Source: Phoebastria nigripes (lineage: Eukaryota; Chordata; Aves; Procellariiformes; Diomedeidae). From it: a stretch of DNA of 64,000 nucleotides. Shown piece after piece: positions 14,401 through 25,359 of this stretch (its first letter is position 1; each line of letters starts with the position of its first letter). The translations under genes and the position numbers were made by a program. The DNA lies in assembly GCA_035582835.1 (NCBI GenBank), contig JAYKAV010001278.1:785542-849541 (forward strand), written 5' to 3'. The notes below the pieces were generated by a model. That model was not told the DNA's origin. It did not search any database and saw only the letters and a program-made list of their open reading frames with translations.

Positions 14401-17400
14401 CCTCAATCTGAAAATGAGCCAGTGCTCCTTGTAAGTCTGAAGGGAAATTTCTTGCTGTCTTTTTTTCAGAGCTGCAAATTGTACTCTGCTAGCATGCTTT
14501 TCCTAGCTGTTTTTTACTGATCGCATTTAATTGATCCTGCTAGTAAGGGAAGCGCAGAATAGTTGGATAGTGAGGGCAAAAAGAAAACATCACCATTCTC
14601 TTTGGCCAGCAGTAGGCNTTCCTGCAAAGCAATCTCTGCCAATGCCACACCTTGAAGCTGGGCTCCACAGGAATTTCTAAACAGTGTGGGACAGAGTTCC
14701 AGATTATAGTCGTCTGTTCTCCAAACTCCTGTTGCCATCTGCCTTGGAAAAGACAATTTATATGTCTTTGCTAGGAAATGCATGGAGCCTGACATTATTA
14801 AAAGAATAATCTGTAGGTGGTGATAGAGAATTAATTAGCCAGGCAGTGTGCTTCCATTCAATTAAAGTTAACAGGTACATGCCTACTCCACTTTTGTTTA
14901 CCAAAAGCTGCTACAGAACTGGTTTTTTAGTATTAATTATCCTGACTATCCTTTCTTTTTAACTTTTGAAACTGAAAAAGGAGGGATGAGGGCAGGAAGG
15001 TTCCAAAATCCTTCCTTAGGCCATGGCAAGCATCTCCATATGAACACTGACTTCCCATCTCGCGTATCTGCTCATGAGTTGCTAGGGTTTGTGTCCTTCG
15101 TGATGGAAAGCTAGGCATCTCTTGCAAGACAAACTGCAAACCATATTACTCTTCATGTAATTACTCTTCAGGTGTAAAAATGCTTAATGTTTTATCAGAT
15201 GCTTTTAATGCTCATGAAAATAAGGCATGCTTTCCGAGAGCAACACTTAAACATCAATATAGTAAAATATGAGATTCCTGTTTCATGTGCACTCTGAAAC
15301 CCAAAGCAACGTGACAGGCTTGATGCACATAATTTGTGATAACCTAGATAGAAATCACACAGATATGTGGGTAGCAGCACGCATTTTCCTTTTTGTCATG
15401 GTTGCAATAAACCTACCAACCTACTTTTTCTGTAGTCCTACTCCAGATGTGAGCCTCCCNTTGTGAGGTCTGACACAGAGTTCTCTGGAGTCTATGGGAA
15501 TACTTCTCCTATAAATATTTCTTTGAGAAGAAAAAAACCTTCTATTAATTTAAGTACCACGGATCAGCCCTGTTCTGCATGAGACAAGACAAGACAGTAC
15601 TGAGAAACAACTATCAACTAGAAAGGAGAGCAATAGCAGTACTGTGCTTGTAGGAAAGGGAGGTTTAATGACAATGACCTGGTTATGAGTATTGTTTTGA
15701 TTTTTGGTTTTAAAAAGGAGAACTTACTGGTGACAAAAACAGAGGGAAATCATAACTTTTGAAGGGACTTACGTATTCCAAGACAGGCAAGACAAGCTTA
15801 ATGGAAACTAACTTCTACTTTCTCTTTTTATTTCTTACTTCTTTAACTTTTTATTTAAAAAATACCCTCAAGCTGCAGAAATAATGCACTACAGTTTTAA
15901 CAACAGGTTTTTCTACTGAATAATACTATACAAGTGCTTTTTTCTGTGAATATCTTGTTTGGGTCTTTCCAATCTCTAATGCACTTATGGAGAGTTAAAT
16001 TTTATCCTTTATGGTCAAGCTTAACTACTGACTTGTCTATTATAATTGATGTCTTAAACTGTGAAATCCTCCCTTTTTATGAGTGGCCAAAAGGACTCTA
16101 AGCATGCTCCAAGACATCCCAGAGTTTTTCTTTTTAATCCACTTTTCTCTGGGTTGTTTTCTATAGGACTCTCTGGCTAGCCAGTGATGTCAAAAACAAA
16201 GGAATGATAAGTATTGTGGTGCGTAACCTCAAAACCTGGCTCCTTGCCACTTTTTCAGCTCACGCTATCCAGGCAACAAGTCAGCCAGCTTGTCCTTTGC
16301 TTATGCAAATCTCTTATCAGAAATGATCAGAGCTGCTTTAACTACTTTTGCCAGCTATTTCCTGCTACAGAGCCACTTAATTAGAAGGTGCTGGTAGCTG
16401 ATGATACCTTAATGGGTTATGGCTGTGAATAGGTAGAGTGCCTTGAGTCGAGAATTTCTATGCTGCATGTGAAATGAGCTTTTATTTGTTGCNAGACAGA
16501 AAAACAAATGTTTGCAAATGCTAGTGGCCAAATTCTTCTGTAAAACATACAGGTGCTTGCAGTAGAGGACAGTAAAAGCAGTCGTTTGAGAGGGATGTCA
16601 GAAGTTTATGTAGTGTTTTCCAAGAATTTTGTGTTTAGTGGGCAGGAAAAAATTACAGTTTATATTAAGGCAGTAGGAAGGGATCAAGGGCATACTAGGA
16701 AAAGCAACCAGTAAAGCATGTAAATTAAAGCAGCCTCCCAAACACTCATGTTTTATTGTCACCCTGCTGTTTGTTGGTTTTCCTGTAGGCCCATTTCCAA
16801 ATTGTCAGCAGAAGGTGTAAGAGTGTGGGTGTTTGGAATATGAGCTGCTCTATTTTGCATCCTGTTGTTAGGATGTAATGCTATTTCATTTCAATGTGGA
16901 AGCCATGATTTTTTAACACATCTGCTGAGAAGCCAGAATAATACTACTTTACAACTAATATCTTTAAACAGCCAGGTGATTTAGCCCCCAGATACTGTTT
17001 TTGTTTTAAAATCTCCTAAGTGTATTGTTATTCACAAAAGTTTCATCTTATATCCTATTATTTTTAAATCCAAGTATTTCACATATGTATTTTGACACTA
17101 ACTACTGACAGCAGTCTTCCTCTTCATATGTCTACAGATCAGCTCTATTCATCTCATGTTTCAGATGGTCCCAGCATCTCTTACAAGTTCCTACCTCTGT
17201 TGTTTAGTTACATATTGCAGAGAAACCACTACAATTTACAGAGCATCAGTCTGAGGTTGCTCAGTCATGAACTAGTTTGAGGTTGCTCAGTCATGAACTA
17301 GTTTGAGGTTGCTCAGTCATGAACTAGTTTGGCAGTGGCAATGGGAACGGTTATTACCTCTGCGTACAAAGCTGGATGCAGTGGTTCTTGCATCTTCTTT

Positions 17401-20400
17401 CCCCAACCTCTTGAATTCCCCAGCACCTATGTGACAAGCTACATAGCTATTTGGCGAGTAGATTAGGGGACTGACCTGGATGAAAGTCATTTTGCACCAA
17501 GTGGTTAGTTTTTCCTGTGGAGTAATTTTGTGACATAATATGAGGCTGCACCCAGGAATAGTAAGGGAGAAAGAAGCCCTTAGGTCAGTATTGCTGTCAA
17601 AAACTCTGTATTGCCAAACCACAGGGTTGCCTTTTCTGCTCCCCACTCAGAGTCCTGATACAAAAACAAGAAAATAAAATGGGAGTATCAACATGCTGAA
17701 GATAAGGAATGAGAGCATGTAATTTCTCACCATAGAATAATGGATCCAGAACATGCCCAGGATTTGAACAATTTAGGTCTTTAAATACTTGCTGATTTTA
17801 TCCTTGTCTGTCACTCTTATTTGCATCCCAGCTTGGACTATTCGGGTACTTCAGTTTCAGTCAAAAGCCCTTTGATACCCACTTTCCATAATGGTGAGAC
17901 GCAGATGGATTTAAGTGCATACCATAAACTGACCCAGTTTGGTTTAATCGGTTGTAGTAAAACTGCATAGTCACATGTGTCAGCACAGGCTACCATTTTA
18001 AGTAGTGCATCTCTTAATTTTCATGAGAGGTAACTTCCTGATTTACTGTTACACCAAGTTAAAACACCGCACCAATAACCTACAGCAGAGCACTCAACTC
18101 TAATAGGATGGTGAGGGTGACTGGAGAAAGGAGAATCAGATTCAAGAAAGACCTAACCTGGTGAAAGCCCAAAAGTGCAAAGCGACTTGCTGGGCAGGTT
18201 TCACGGCAGATACACATAGCTCTAGTGCACAGCACTGACCTGTAGCTCATGAGCAAGGCTATATTTCCAGCCACTGTATCTGACTCGGAAGGTAGTACAT
18301 AACCTACGTTTGGGGCTACCAAAGAAGCAACAGTGCTTTGAGGAAAAAGACCCAAATAAAAGTGCATCCAGTAACACACGGCAATTACAACTTCAATTTA
18401 TTCTTCAATCAATCTAATTAGCTTTACAATGAGAAGGAGAGAGTGGGAAATAAATGACAGCTAACTGAAGGACACAATGGTTCATTTACCTTTTCTGCCT
18501 CAGTCCCCGTTTCTAGCTGCTGCTTCTGTTTAATGCAGATCTGCCCCACTTTAGCCAGCAGCTCGTGTGGGTGAATGAAGACTCGTGAACTCAATAGGAA
18601 AGTGAAGATGTAAGTCCTCTGTGGAAGCAGAGAGGGAAAAAAAAAAAAACCCAAGTTGAATAACTTTAGCAAAAAGAATCTGTTGTCTTTGGAAAAACTA
18701 TTCCATAAACCACAAATGTATCTTTCCTTCATTTAAACTTTTTATAATTTTTTCCTTTCTCCAGAGACGTGGTGGTCTTTTCTAGCTCTGTTGAAAGGAA
18801 ATGCTGTAGGCTTCAAGGCTGTTAACTGTGGTGCTTTCAGATTCCCAAATTATTTCCCTTTAAAATGCCAAACTAAATATGCCTAACTAGTCATCGCTCA
18901 CCAAAAAGACAAATGAAATATGTCCAATGTAGGGTGTTATGCCTCCTGAACACCACTATTTCTGCTGCTTTGTTTCTTTAAGAGTGATTGTTTTTCATTG
19001 AGCTGCAGAAAACTGCTTCATGTGTATTCCAAACCACAGCAGTAATTTCTTCAAGTATGGGTTTTTTTGGTTCCTTTTTCCCACAATCACTGACACAAGC
19101 TTTAGCTTAGATTGTGGCCATATGACAATAATTTAGTTTTAAGCTCGACTTTACTTATTTGGGGCCTGTTTCAGAGTCTTCTGAGTAGGAACACTGCTAA
19201 TAAATGCCAACAATTACTATTTCTTATTAGAAATAGCCTCTCCTTTTGTATTTTAAAAGCTGTAATGCATTGTATTCCGAATCATACTCTGGACAGTTTA
19301 GTTGAAGTGAGAATGCCTTCAAACACTGAAGCGAGACTAGGGCATGAAACTTGGCTTCTGTATTTGAATGTAATTGCCCCAGTAATGACAGTAGCATCTC
19401 ATAAGCACTTCTGTTTTTCCTTTAGGCTTTTTGACAAAATTTGGAGTTAGGAAATTGTAGGGGATCTCCTTGACAATGGATTTCAATTAACCTTTGTTAT
19501 GTTTGCAGTGTGTACTGTTACTTTGTACCGTGTTCTTAAAAGTATGATTTGGCAGGCCACAGCCAGGTGTGCATATAAATAGTCAATGTGCACATATACC
19601 ACATTGGACTGGGCAAGTAAATTGAGACATCTAAAAACTTAAGCCCAGTTGTCTAACATATGGCATCTCTACTATTAGCTACCAAATTTTGCTGCTTGCA
19701 GTCTCTAAAACATGCTTGTAGTTAAAAAATAATGGTATCTTTAGGACTCCAAAAAGGTTAGGGGGTTTATCTCTCTAATCACAATATAATGTGCTATTAA
19801 TGAAGAATGTTTCCACTTCTTTAGTACTCAGTGTGCCCTATAATATAAATTCAGCACTAAAAACCTCCAAATATCAGAAGGGGGGAAAAAGGAATGTTTT
19901 GGGCCCCCCCCCCCCCCCCAAATAAAATTAACTAAAAAGTCACAGTGTTCTGGGGGTGAGTGAACAGTATAATAGATTAAGCACATACCTATTAAACATC
20001 CAACTCTGTCCTGAGCTTGTGGAGGAAGCTAATGAAAGAACAGAGTGGAGTGTGATACAGCAGAGGCATTTAAAATGCTCATTCTGATTTGAAGATCTTA
20101 TTAGCACTGGGGTTTGTATATTAAATTAGGAATAGCATTAATTCTGTACAATCAAAACTGGAGTTAATCCGTAGTCTTTGCCTTGTCTATTGTTTATGGA
20201 TAGAGGAAGAGAGGAGAAGAAGGGTTAACTGGATGGACAGTTTGGGTCAGGTGCTTGATCAGTGCTTCCACTGATGCCTACAGAAGATGGACAGCTGGGG
20301 CCACCTAACAATCCTGCTGTCAGTGACTTCAAGCAGGTGGCCAGGGCAGTGACAGGACACTAACAGCATAGCCTTCCTTCTTGATGGCATGGTTGCAAAC

Positions 20401-23400
20401 TTCCCACACAAGTGTACATGGGGAAAATTTAAGAAACTGGGCTTCTGTTTGGTATTTTGTTTATGTCTCTCTCCAGAATTTCAGAATTTATGTTTACATT
20501 TACAATGACAAAAAAATTGAAGTTCATTAATTTGTAAAAGAAATTCAGTGTAGCTCTTATGCCTGCATCTGGCAACAGTTGATGACATTGTGTCAGCTTT
20601 GGAGAAGCTTTATAAAAATCTGTAGTAGTGTGTTGTGCCCATGGTATGTTATGAGCACTAAAATGAGGCTGAAGAGCTAACCTGATTCATAAAAGGGGCC
20701 TTGGTTGTGTTATGGAACAACATATTGGATCTTTTATTCTTATGTATCTGAGAAAGATCCCTAAACTGATACACTCCCCATTCAGAATGAAAGCATGAGA
20801 AAGAATAGTGTTGGGTTGTGAGGTGTTTTTTTGGTTTTGTTTTTGGTTTTTTTTGAGAGGGGGGTTGGGGTTGGGTTTTTTTTTTGTTTGTGTTTTTAAA
20901 CTATGCCTGGTTATCCTCTGTTATTTTTTGTAGCCAACTTCTGTGTTCATTTCTATCAGTGTTGTCCCTGAACTTAAAACTGTGAGTCTGGACTATCTGG
21001 GAAAGGAATTTAGCTGTTGGGTGTGTCAGCTGTCACTGGGTTGTGTGAAAATTTTTGTTCTGGAAACATGAAGCAGCCCTCACTCTTACCCCATGTTGCA
21101 TTTGAGAGAGATGGGGAATAAAAAAAAAAAATTATGGACTTTGATATTTCATCCCTTCCCCACATTCTTGTTTTGGGAGTTTAGAAGCCTGTCTGAAAAG
21201 ATGCCTGTATGTGTAAGTAGCGGGGAACCACAACTTAAGCCACACTGCCCTGCCAGTGACCTTCGCTCTGATAAGCTGGAACACATTCTTTTAAGGAAAG
21301 ATATAATTTTGCTTTTTGTACTAATTCTAGTGTTGGTCTCCTTGGTGGAAGTTTGTGTGATGTGGGACAGCGTTTATCCAGAGTGACTCTGAGAAAGGCC
21401 CACTTAGAGTATCATTTCCCTATTGTTATAGTGCAAGAAAAGTGTGACCCAGATGACCTGTGCTTTTATTTGGTCTCTTTGATAATGTTTTATATGATCA
21501 AAAAAAGTGCTGAACTGGCAAGATACAGGAAAACAGCTATAAAAGTGCGTACTTTCCATTTTAGGCTTGCTGATGTCTCTCTGTAATCAGTAATATCTGT
21601 ACTGGACCCATGCAATGCTTTTCTAGACAACACCGGACTACTAGTTTTTAGAAACAAATTATTATTACTTCTGGAACCCATCTGCTGTATTTTTACTCCA
21701 TTTTTTAAGTCACTTAACTGGAACTAGGTTCAGTACTTTGGAAAAAAAAATTGTTCCATTATGGTCAATCAAGATATGCTGGTTTACAATATATTGGTAT
21801 CTAATTGTGAGGGGGGGGGTTGATACTTTTATTGCTTATGCTGGCATAGACAAGGAGCAATTGCAATTAAGAACCAAATTAAAAATGATAGATCTGACAG
21901 CAGTATTGACCCCCATCTCCTTGCCTCTCTACTAATAGCCACTCGCTATCCATAAAGAAAATTCAGGCTGAACTAAGCCATACATTTCAGCTTAGCGGTA
22001 GGTCTCAGGGGTTAGGAACACAGTTGTTTTGGATAGGAAATATTTCATACTAGTGTCATATGCCTTATCTAGATCAAGGATTTCTGTGACTTGTTGCACC
22101 TGTACTACTATACACATATAGGCTAAATGTTTAACAGTGTAAAAACCTACACTCTCTCATAGGCAGTCCCCTAGTCATGAAGAAGATGGTTTGGAGAAGG
22201 AAATTTAGCTATGAAGCTAGCTGGTTTGACAAAGAATGATTAAAAAATGCTTCCATAAGCTATGAGATTGAAAGTTAAGCTCCATTTATCCTATAAAAGT
22301 GACAGGTATTTGGGAGGAGAGGCAAAAAAAAAAAAAAAAAAAAAAAATCCTTTCTGTGCTTGGAAAAAAGTAAGCTGACACAAAAGGGGCTTGTGATTTA
22401 CAAGAGAATAAGAAGCAAGATTCCTTTAGTGCCTAAAGTTGTTGCTAAGAGATGAGCTGAATTATATTTAAAAAAAAAAAAAAAAAAAAAAAGGAGAGCA
22501 CGCAAGCGCACAAGACTAAAGAAGGAATTGTTACTCTCTGACCAAAGAATGCACTGATGTCTTCTCGAGGAGGAAAAAAAGAAAGAAAAATATTTTCTTT
22601 GTGCACTTACTGCTCATTCTGGAACTTCTTGTTTGTGAAATATTTTCTTGAAACATTTTCTTGCTTGGGCACAAGGGTTACAGACTGGTACATTCCGTTC
22701 CTAACCTCCCGAACTCCTCCGTCTCATGAGCATACATTTTTTTTCTATGTGCTGAACAAGTCCCTGTACACAAACAAGCCTCAAAAGAGCAGTACACAAA
22801 TGTAGGCCCTTATCTTTCCCATCCTCCTTTGCCTGTCTCGTGTTCTGCTAACATGGCAAATACATTTTTGTTTTGCCTCTGTAACCAGCGCAGAAAGATA
22901 CTGTTTGCTTTCTCCCCCACCCCCTTTTTTTTTTTCTGTCTGGAAGGTTACTGTGATCTTTAGCCTAATGTCCACACAGGCAGGAATGTCTTCTAAGCAT
23001 TGTGCTCGGATGTACTAATCCAAAAATTTGGATGAGTACTGCAATTTACAGATATGTCACTCTGAAACTAAGGTAATCTCTGCTAAGGTTACCAATAGCT
23101 TCTCCTGGTGTGAATTAATTGGTGATGCCTTGCTGCCTTTCTTAGCACGTGTAGCCAGAGACATGAGACTGAGAGGTGTCTATATCTTTTGCTTGAACAT
23201 ACAGTATTGGCTACTATTCTGACAGGATATCAGTGTAAATGGCTATCACTCTAACCCTCTGTGGCAACTTCCCTAAAAATAGAAATGAGCGTGAAATTAA
23301 GTATAAACATGCAACTGAACTGAAATAGAAAACTTGGATTTGAAGATGACTCAAATACAGCTCCTTCGTTATGTGTTCAAAGCTTATCTAGCTAAATTGN

Positions 23401-25353
23401 GTGATCTGATTTAACGAAAAGAGCGTGTCCTGCTGTAGAGGAGATGAATTTGGTTTAATGCTGTTTTCCATCTCTCTTTCCCTGGAGTTCCCTTGATTGC
23501 TTCTGTTGTGTATCTCTCAGCTGTCAACTTGCTGTCTATTTAAACTGCAGCCTCCCAGGGTGGGGNCCGTGACTGCTTGGTTTGCAATGCTCCCTTGCAC
23601 GGGGTATGGGATAGCACCATGGAAACTAGCAGCATTCCAAAATAAGCTGTAGACCCCTTCAGTAATGCTCACTTTATGGAACCATTTTCAGAGCAGCTGT
23701 GTTACAAATAGATCCTATGTTACAAGTTACAATAGGGGATGTGCATTAGCAGCTACTTAAACTTTAGCTATATTCCAGAAATCCAAGCAGCAAGTAACTA
23801 CATTCTAGTATTACACAAAAGACAAGGAACCAACTCCTTGGAAGGCTTAACCTACAGCAGCCTCAAGCTATTCCACTGGTACACCATACCAGCTCTACCT
23901 GCTGCCGCCTTCTGCATCTGTTTTACACTATGCACTTTACACTTGGGGGCAGGAAGCAGAAATTTAATGTCTAACAATGGTTATCCCTCGTGTCTTATAA
24001 AGGACTTGGTACTAAGTCAGCATCTGTCAAAGGTAGTGCAATTGTTCATTAGCCGTATTTAAATGCAAGGTTTAGGATTACTTTTGAACTGGAATGTTAA
24101 AACATCCTGGTTTTGCTTTTTTTTTTTTACTCTTCTGCTGGTGATTGCTGGCAATTCTGCTGCTTATACCCACTGAACTCTCCTATGGGGAGCCCCTTTT
24201 TTGAGCATGGCAATTGTGAAGATGGGTGGTGTATATGTGGGAGCTTGGAGGGACTTTATCATGACTGAAGTGAAATCACAGTAAAAAGTTCTACATGAAT
24301 TAGACTGAGCAACATACAAGATGTAGCATGGCCCACTACTGCAAGCATTAAGTTCAACGTAGAAATTAATAGCGATTGCGATTTCCTGCCCCCTTTTTAG
24401 TCTTTACAAAGAGCTGGGATACTTCTGCCATGGCTGCCACTTTTTCAGAGCTCAAATAGAATATATGCTATATAGCCTCTCTGATCTTTGGCAACTTGTT
24501 TAAATAATGTCTTTCGCTAGTGGGTACACGGGGTCATTTTAAGTGATAAAGTGATCTCTTAATAATATCCTAGGTTCAGAATCTTATTGCATGCCCTGGA
24601 GTTACAAGCAGTAGTTACTTCAGGGGACTGCACTGAGGATGTTTAATCAGTTGCAAAATCATTTTCAGGCTCAGGAACATACGTTATCACAGTGCCAGCC
24701 CATTAAAATGTCTTGAGAAAGAGAGCATTTTAATTAAAATCTATTTTTGTTTTTTTCCAATGACCTAACTAGGAGATGCATAGAAAATTAAGGAAAAAAA
24801 CAATACTAGAGCTGATTTCAGGTCTGCTTCCCGAGGTAGGAGCTGGTTAGTAGTTAATCTTGGCTGTATTAGAGCTAAAGCAGCTTAGAGGGATTGAAAA
24901 TTCTGTGGCTAATGCTGCTTTTAATTGGTTCTTAAGGCACACATTTGGGTTCAACACGGCGTTATCTTTCTAACAAGTGTTCTCATTTAAAAACAGAAAG
25001 GAGAGTATCCCCATTGAGCAACATCTTTAGTGAATGAAAATTGCAAGTAAAATAAATGCATCTTAGCCTACATCTTAATCTTGAATCAGATGGAGGTAGA
25101 ACTTCTTGAGGAAGCACCAATCCAGATACTAACGCAGGAAAACCATGGGAAGAAAAAAAACCCTTCAGTGCCTACTTACATCTGGATAATAGTCCATGGT
25201 GGGCACCAGGCGCTCTATCAAGGCCTCCAGTGATCCAGAAACAAGGTTCCCATCCTGATAAACAGGGTCCACACACCTCTCTCCCATATCTGGCTGCACC
25301 TGTCCACTACAACTGGAACCAAGCATGCTGGAAAATATTGGCGTCTGGGGCAT
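2453..25353 (-). CDS. RASGEF1A: RASGEF1A, Ras-family guanine nucleotide exchange factor (12 coding exons)
   Basis: Spliced coding sequence, 5' to 3' on the minus strand: 25353-25180, 18618-18490, 13166-13029, 9567-9346, 9054-8980, 8747-8655, 6864-6762, 6465-6386, 5724-5533, 3979-3856, 3603-3531, 2477-2453. The exons total 1428 nt, giving 475 residues and a stop. Every border is GT-AG and all phases agree. The N-terminus (MPQTPIFSSMLG), the C-terminus (TTLLNRA) and signature segments such as LAQQLTYIEL, CFNIGNFNSMMAIIS and DIYFLHKIHTN identify RASGEF1A rather than 1B or 1C. Human RASGEF1A, as I remember it, is 481 residues. A REM (RasGEF N) region lies at about residues 40-165 and a CDC25 catalytic region at about 205-450. 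The family loads GTP on small GTPases; RASGEF1A and 1B are reported to prefer Rap2. No signal peptide or membrane segment is seen. No frameshift or internal stop was found, so the gene appears intact. Confidence 0.95.
2478..3530 (-). other. RASGEF1A intron between coding exons 11 and 12
   Basis: A 1.05 kb intron, donor GTATGA and acceptor CTTCTAG. A good-looking alternative acceptor near 3130 (TTTTCAG) would open a long, low-complexity tail and is judged spurious. Nothing else was recognised. Confidence 0.7.
3531..3603 (-). CDS. RASGEF1A: RASGEF1A coding exon 11 (residues 444-468)
   Basis: 73 nt, acceptor ACTAG, donor GTATGA, phases 1 and 2. It encodes LFIASFESEGPENHMEKDSW followed by KTL, the conserved RASGEF1 tail. 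If the following intron were retained, the frame would run 37 more codons before a stop. Confidence 0.93.
3856..3979 (-). CDS. RASGEF1A: RASGEF1A coding exon 10 (residues 403-444)
   Basis: 124 nt, acceptor ATGCAG, donor GTAAAA, ending in phase 1. It encodes KFWEISRQIHDFLTWKQVEC followed by PFEKDKKIQSYLLTAPIYSE. This is the C-terminal helical part of the catalytic domain. Confidence 0.94.
3980..5532 (-). other. RASGEF1A intron between coding exons 9 and 10
   Basis: A 1.55 kb AT-rich intron with three or so isolated N bases. A C/T-rich stretch lies at about 4030-4170. No embedded gene or recognisable repeat was seen. Confidence 0.7.
5533..5724 (-). CDS. RASGEF1A: RASGEF1A coding exon 9 (residues 339-402)
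   Basis: 192 nt, acceptor AACAG, donor GTAGGA. It encodes HHMDPSSNFCNYRTALQGAA followed by IPVFNLFIKDIYFLHKIHTN. This covers the helical hairpin and third conserved block of the CDC25 domain (IPVFNLFIKDI), where the hairpin pries open the switch regions in family members. Confidence 0.95.
5725..6385 (-). other. RASGEF1A intron between coding exons 8 and 9
   Basis: A 661-bp intron with a short G9 run near 5736 that falls in the acceptor-proximal pyrimidine tract of the minus strand. No other structure was recognised. Confidence 0.7.
6386..6465 (-). CDS. RASGEF1A: RASGEF1A coding exon 8 (residues 312-338)
   Basis: 80 nt that complete Ser312 and then encode GMNLSPVARLKKTWSKVKTA followed by KFDVLE. 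The acceptor is TTCAG and the donor GTACGT. Pro-Val-Xaa-Arg-Leu-Lys-Xaa-Thr-Trp is a hallmark of RasGEF catalytic domains. Confidence 0.95.
6762..6864 (-). CDS. RASGEF1A: RASGEF1A coding exon 7 (residues 278-312)
   Basis: 103 nt, acceptor TTTCAG, donor GTGAGT, ending in phase 1 (Ser312 is split). It encodes a basic VVKKKQRTRM start and then FIDVARECFNIGNFNSMMAI. The latter is the highly conserved second block of the CDC25 domain, where Asn and Phe contact the GTPase switch region in family structures. Confidence 0.95.
6865..8654 (-). other. RASGEF1A intron between coding exons 6 and 7
   Basis: A 1.79 kb AT-rich intron. It holds T-runs near 7535 and an A19-G9 composite homopolymer at 8061-8088 followed by a short GTG repeat. 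No embedded gene was seen. Confidence 0.7.
8655..8747 (-). CDS. RASGEF1A: RASGEF1A coding exon 6 (residues 247-277)
   Basis: 93 nt, acceptor TTACAG, donor GTAGGT. It encodes CRGDVTKTYNLEAYDNWFNC followed by LSMLVATEICR. This is the RasGEF core helix carrying the conserved Asn-Trp-Phe and the Leu-Val-Ala-Thr-Glu-Ile motif. Confidence 0.95.
8980..9054 (-). CDS. RASGEF1A: RASGEF1A coding exon 5 (residues 222-246)
   Basis: A 75-nt exon, acceptor ACACAG, donor GTACAA. It encodes ERVSNIYPEDLMQIVSHMDS followed by LDNHK, a segment diagnostic of RASGEF1A. The introns on both sides are short (291 and 232 bp). Confidence 0.95.
9346..9567 (-). CDS. RASGEF1A: RASGEF1A coding exon 4 (residues 148-221)
   Basis: 222 nt, phase 0 at both ends, acceptor CTTAG, donor GTAAGA. 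It finishes the REM region, includes the linker (DKGTILKTKPQSTQKDILSV) and enters the catalytic domain at LAQQLTYIEL. That block corresponds to the first conserved region of CDC25-type exchange domains. Confidence 0.95.
9568..13028 (-). other. RASGEF1A intron between coding exons 3 and 4
   Basis: A 3.46 kb intron with no coding signal. The stretch 10.48-10.87 kb is less AT-biased and contains several TAAT/ATTA and E-box-like words. It could be a conserved element, but that needs an alignment. A G12 run lies at 12309-12320. Confidence 0.6.
13029..13166 (-). CDS. RASGEF1A: RASGEF1A coding exon 3 (residues 102-147)
   Basis: 138 nt between a CTAG acceptor and a GTAGGG donor. The translation contains IIQLLKEWTETFPYDFQDEK, the central conserved block of the RasGEF N-terminal (REM) domain. 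The open frame in this reading direction has no upstream Met, so the exon is recognised from homology and splice borders. Confidence 0.93.
13461..13512. repeat. Possible ancient interspersed repeat fragment (family not assigned)
   Basis: The words GAAGTCAATGGGACTTAA and GCTGATTTATGCCATCTGAG resemble a short degenerate motif common in reptile and bird genomes. I recognise the flavour but cannot name the family. A weaker similar stretch may lie near 40.67-40.73 kb. Confidence 0.3.
16230..16440. promoter_or_regulatory. Candidate intronic enhancer (octamer, GATA-like and homeodomain sites)
   Basis: A perfect octamer ATGCAAAT at 16303-16310 is preceded by the SOX-like word CTTTGCT. A GATA-like CTTATC follows at 16313-16318 and a homeodomain palindrome core TTAATTAG at 16377-16384. 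The SOX-octamer spacing is one base longer than the canonical composite motif. This is a density-of-sites argument only. Confidence 0.3.
17253..17330. repeat. Perfect tandem repeat, 3 x 26 bp
   Basis: Three identical consecutive 26-bp units start at 17253, 17279 and 17305 with no mismatch. The unit begins GAGGTTGCTC and ends ACTAGTTT. On the minus strand each unit contains ATGACTGAGC, which fits the antioxidant response element core RTGACNNNGC. The array lies in the 5.3 kb RASGEF1A intron, and exact identity implies a recent expansion. Confidence 0.95.
18490..18618 (-). CDS. RASGEF1A: RASGEF1A coding exon 2 (residues 59-101)
   Basis: 129 nt, phase 0 at both ends. The acceptor is a long T/C tract ending CCACAG and the donor is GTAAAT. 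It encodes the REM helix segment RTYIFTFLLSSRVF and ends in a Glu/Lys-rich stretch (GTEAEK). It is separated from coding exon 1 by a 6.6 kb intron. Confidence 0.93.
18619..25179 (-). other. Largest RASGEF1A intron (between coding exons 1 and 2)
   Basis: A 6.6 kb intron. Visible features are homopolymers (C16 at 19904-19919, A24 at 22324-22347, A23 at 22470-22492) and a T/G low-complexity stretch at about 20.82-20.90 kb. Open frames here are short and show no family resemblance. Confidence 0.65.
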
Positions 25354-25359
25354 AGTTTC
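25180..25359 (-). CDS. RASGEF1A: RASGEF1A coding exon 1 (residues 1-58)
   Basis: The acceptor is a pyrimidine-rich tract ending in CTGCAG just upstream of 25359. Six bases (GAAACT) precede the ATG at 25353-25351. The exon ends in GAT followed by the donor GTAAGT, phase 0. It encodes the variable N-terminus and the start of the REM region (SGSLEALIERLVPTMDYYPD). The six bases before the ATG read Glu-Thr in frame, so an upstream exon could extend the protein. Confidence 0.93.

Larger units (their letters stand above)
13167..18489 (-). other. RASGEF1A intron between coding exons 2 and 3
   Basis: A 5.3 kb intron without coding signal. It contains a possible ancient interspersed repeat fragment at about 13.46 kb, a transcription-factor-site cluster at about 16.23-16.44 kb and the exact 3 x 26-bp tandem repeat at 17.25 kb. 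Confidence 0.65.

Noticed and set aside
24660..24690. Possible alternative start exon (Met-Phe-Leu word on the minus strand)
   Set aside because: It lies downstream of coding exon 1 in the gene's direction, so it cannot be a 5' exon, and no donor follows.
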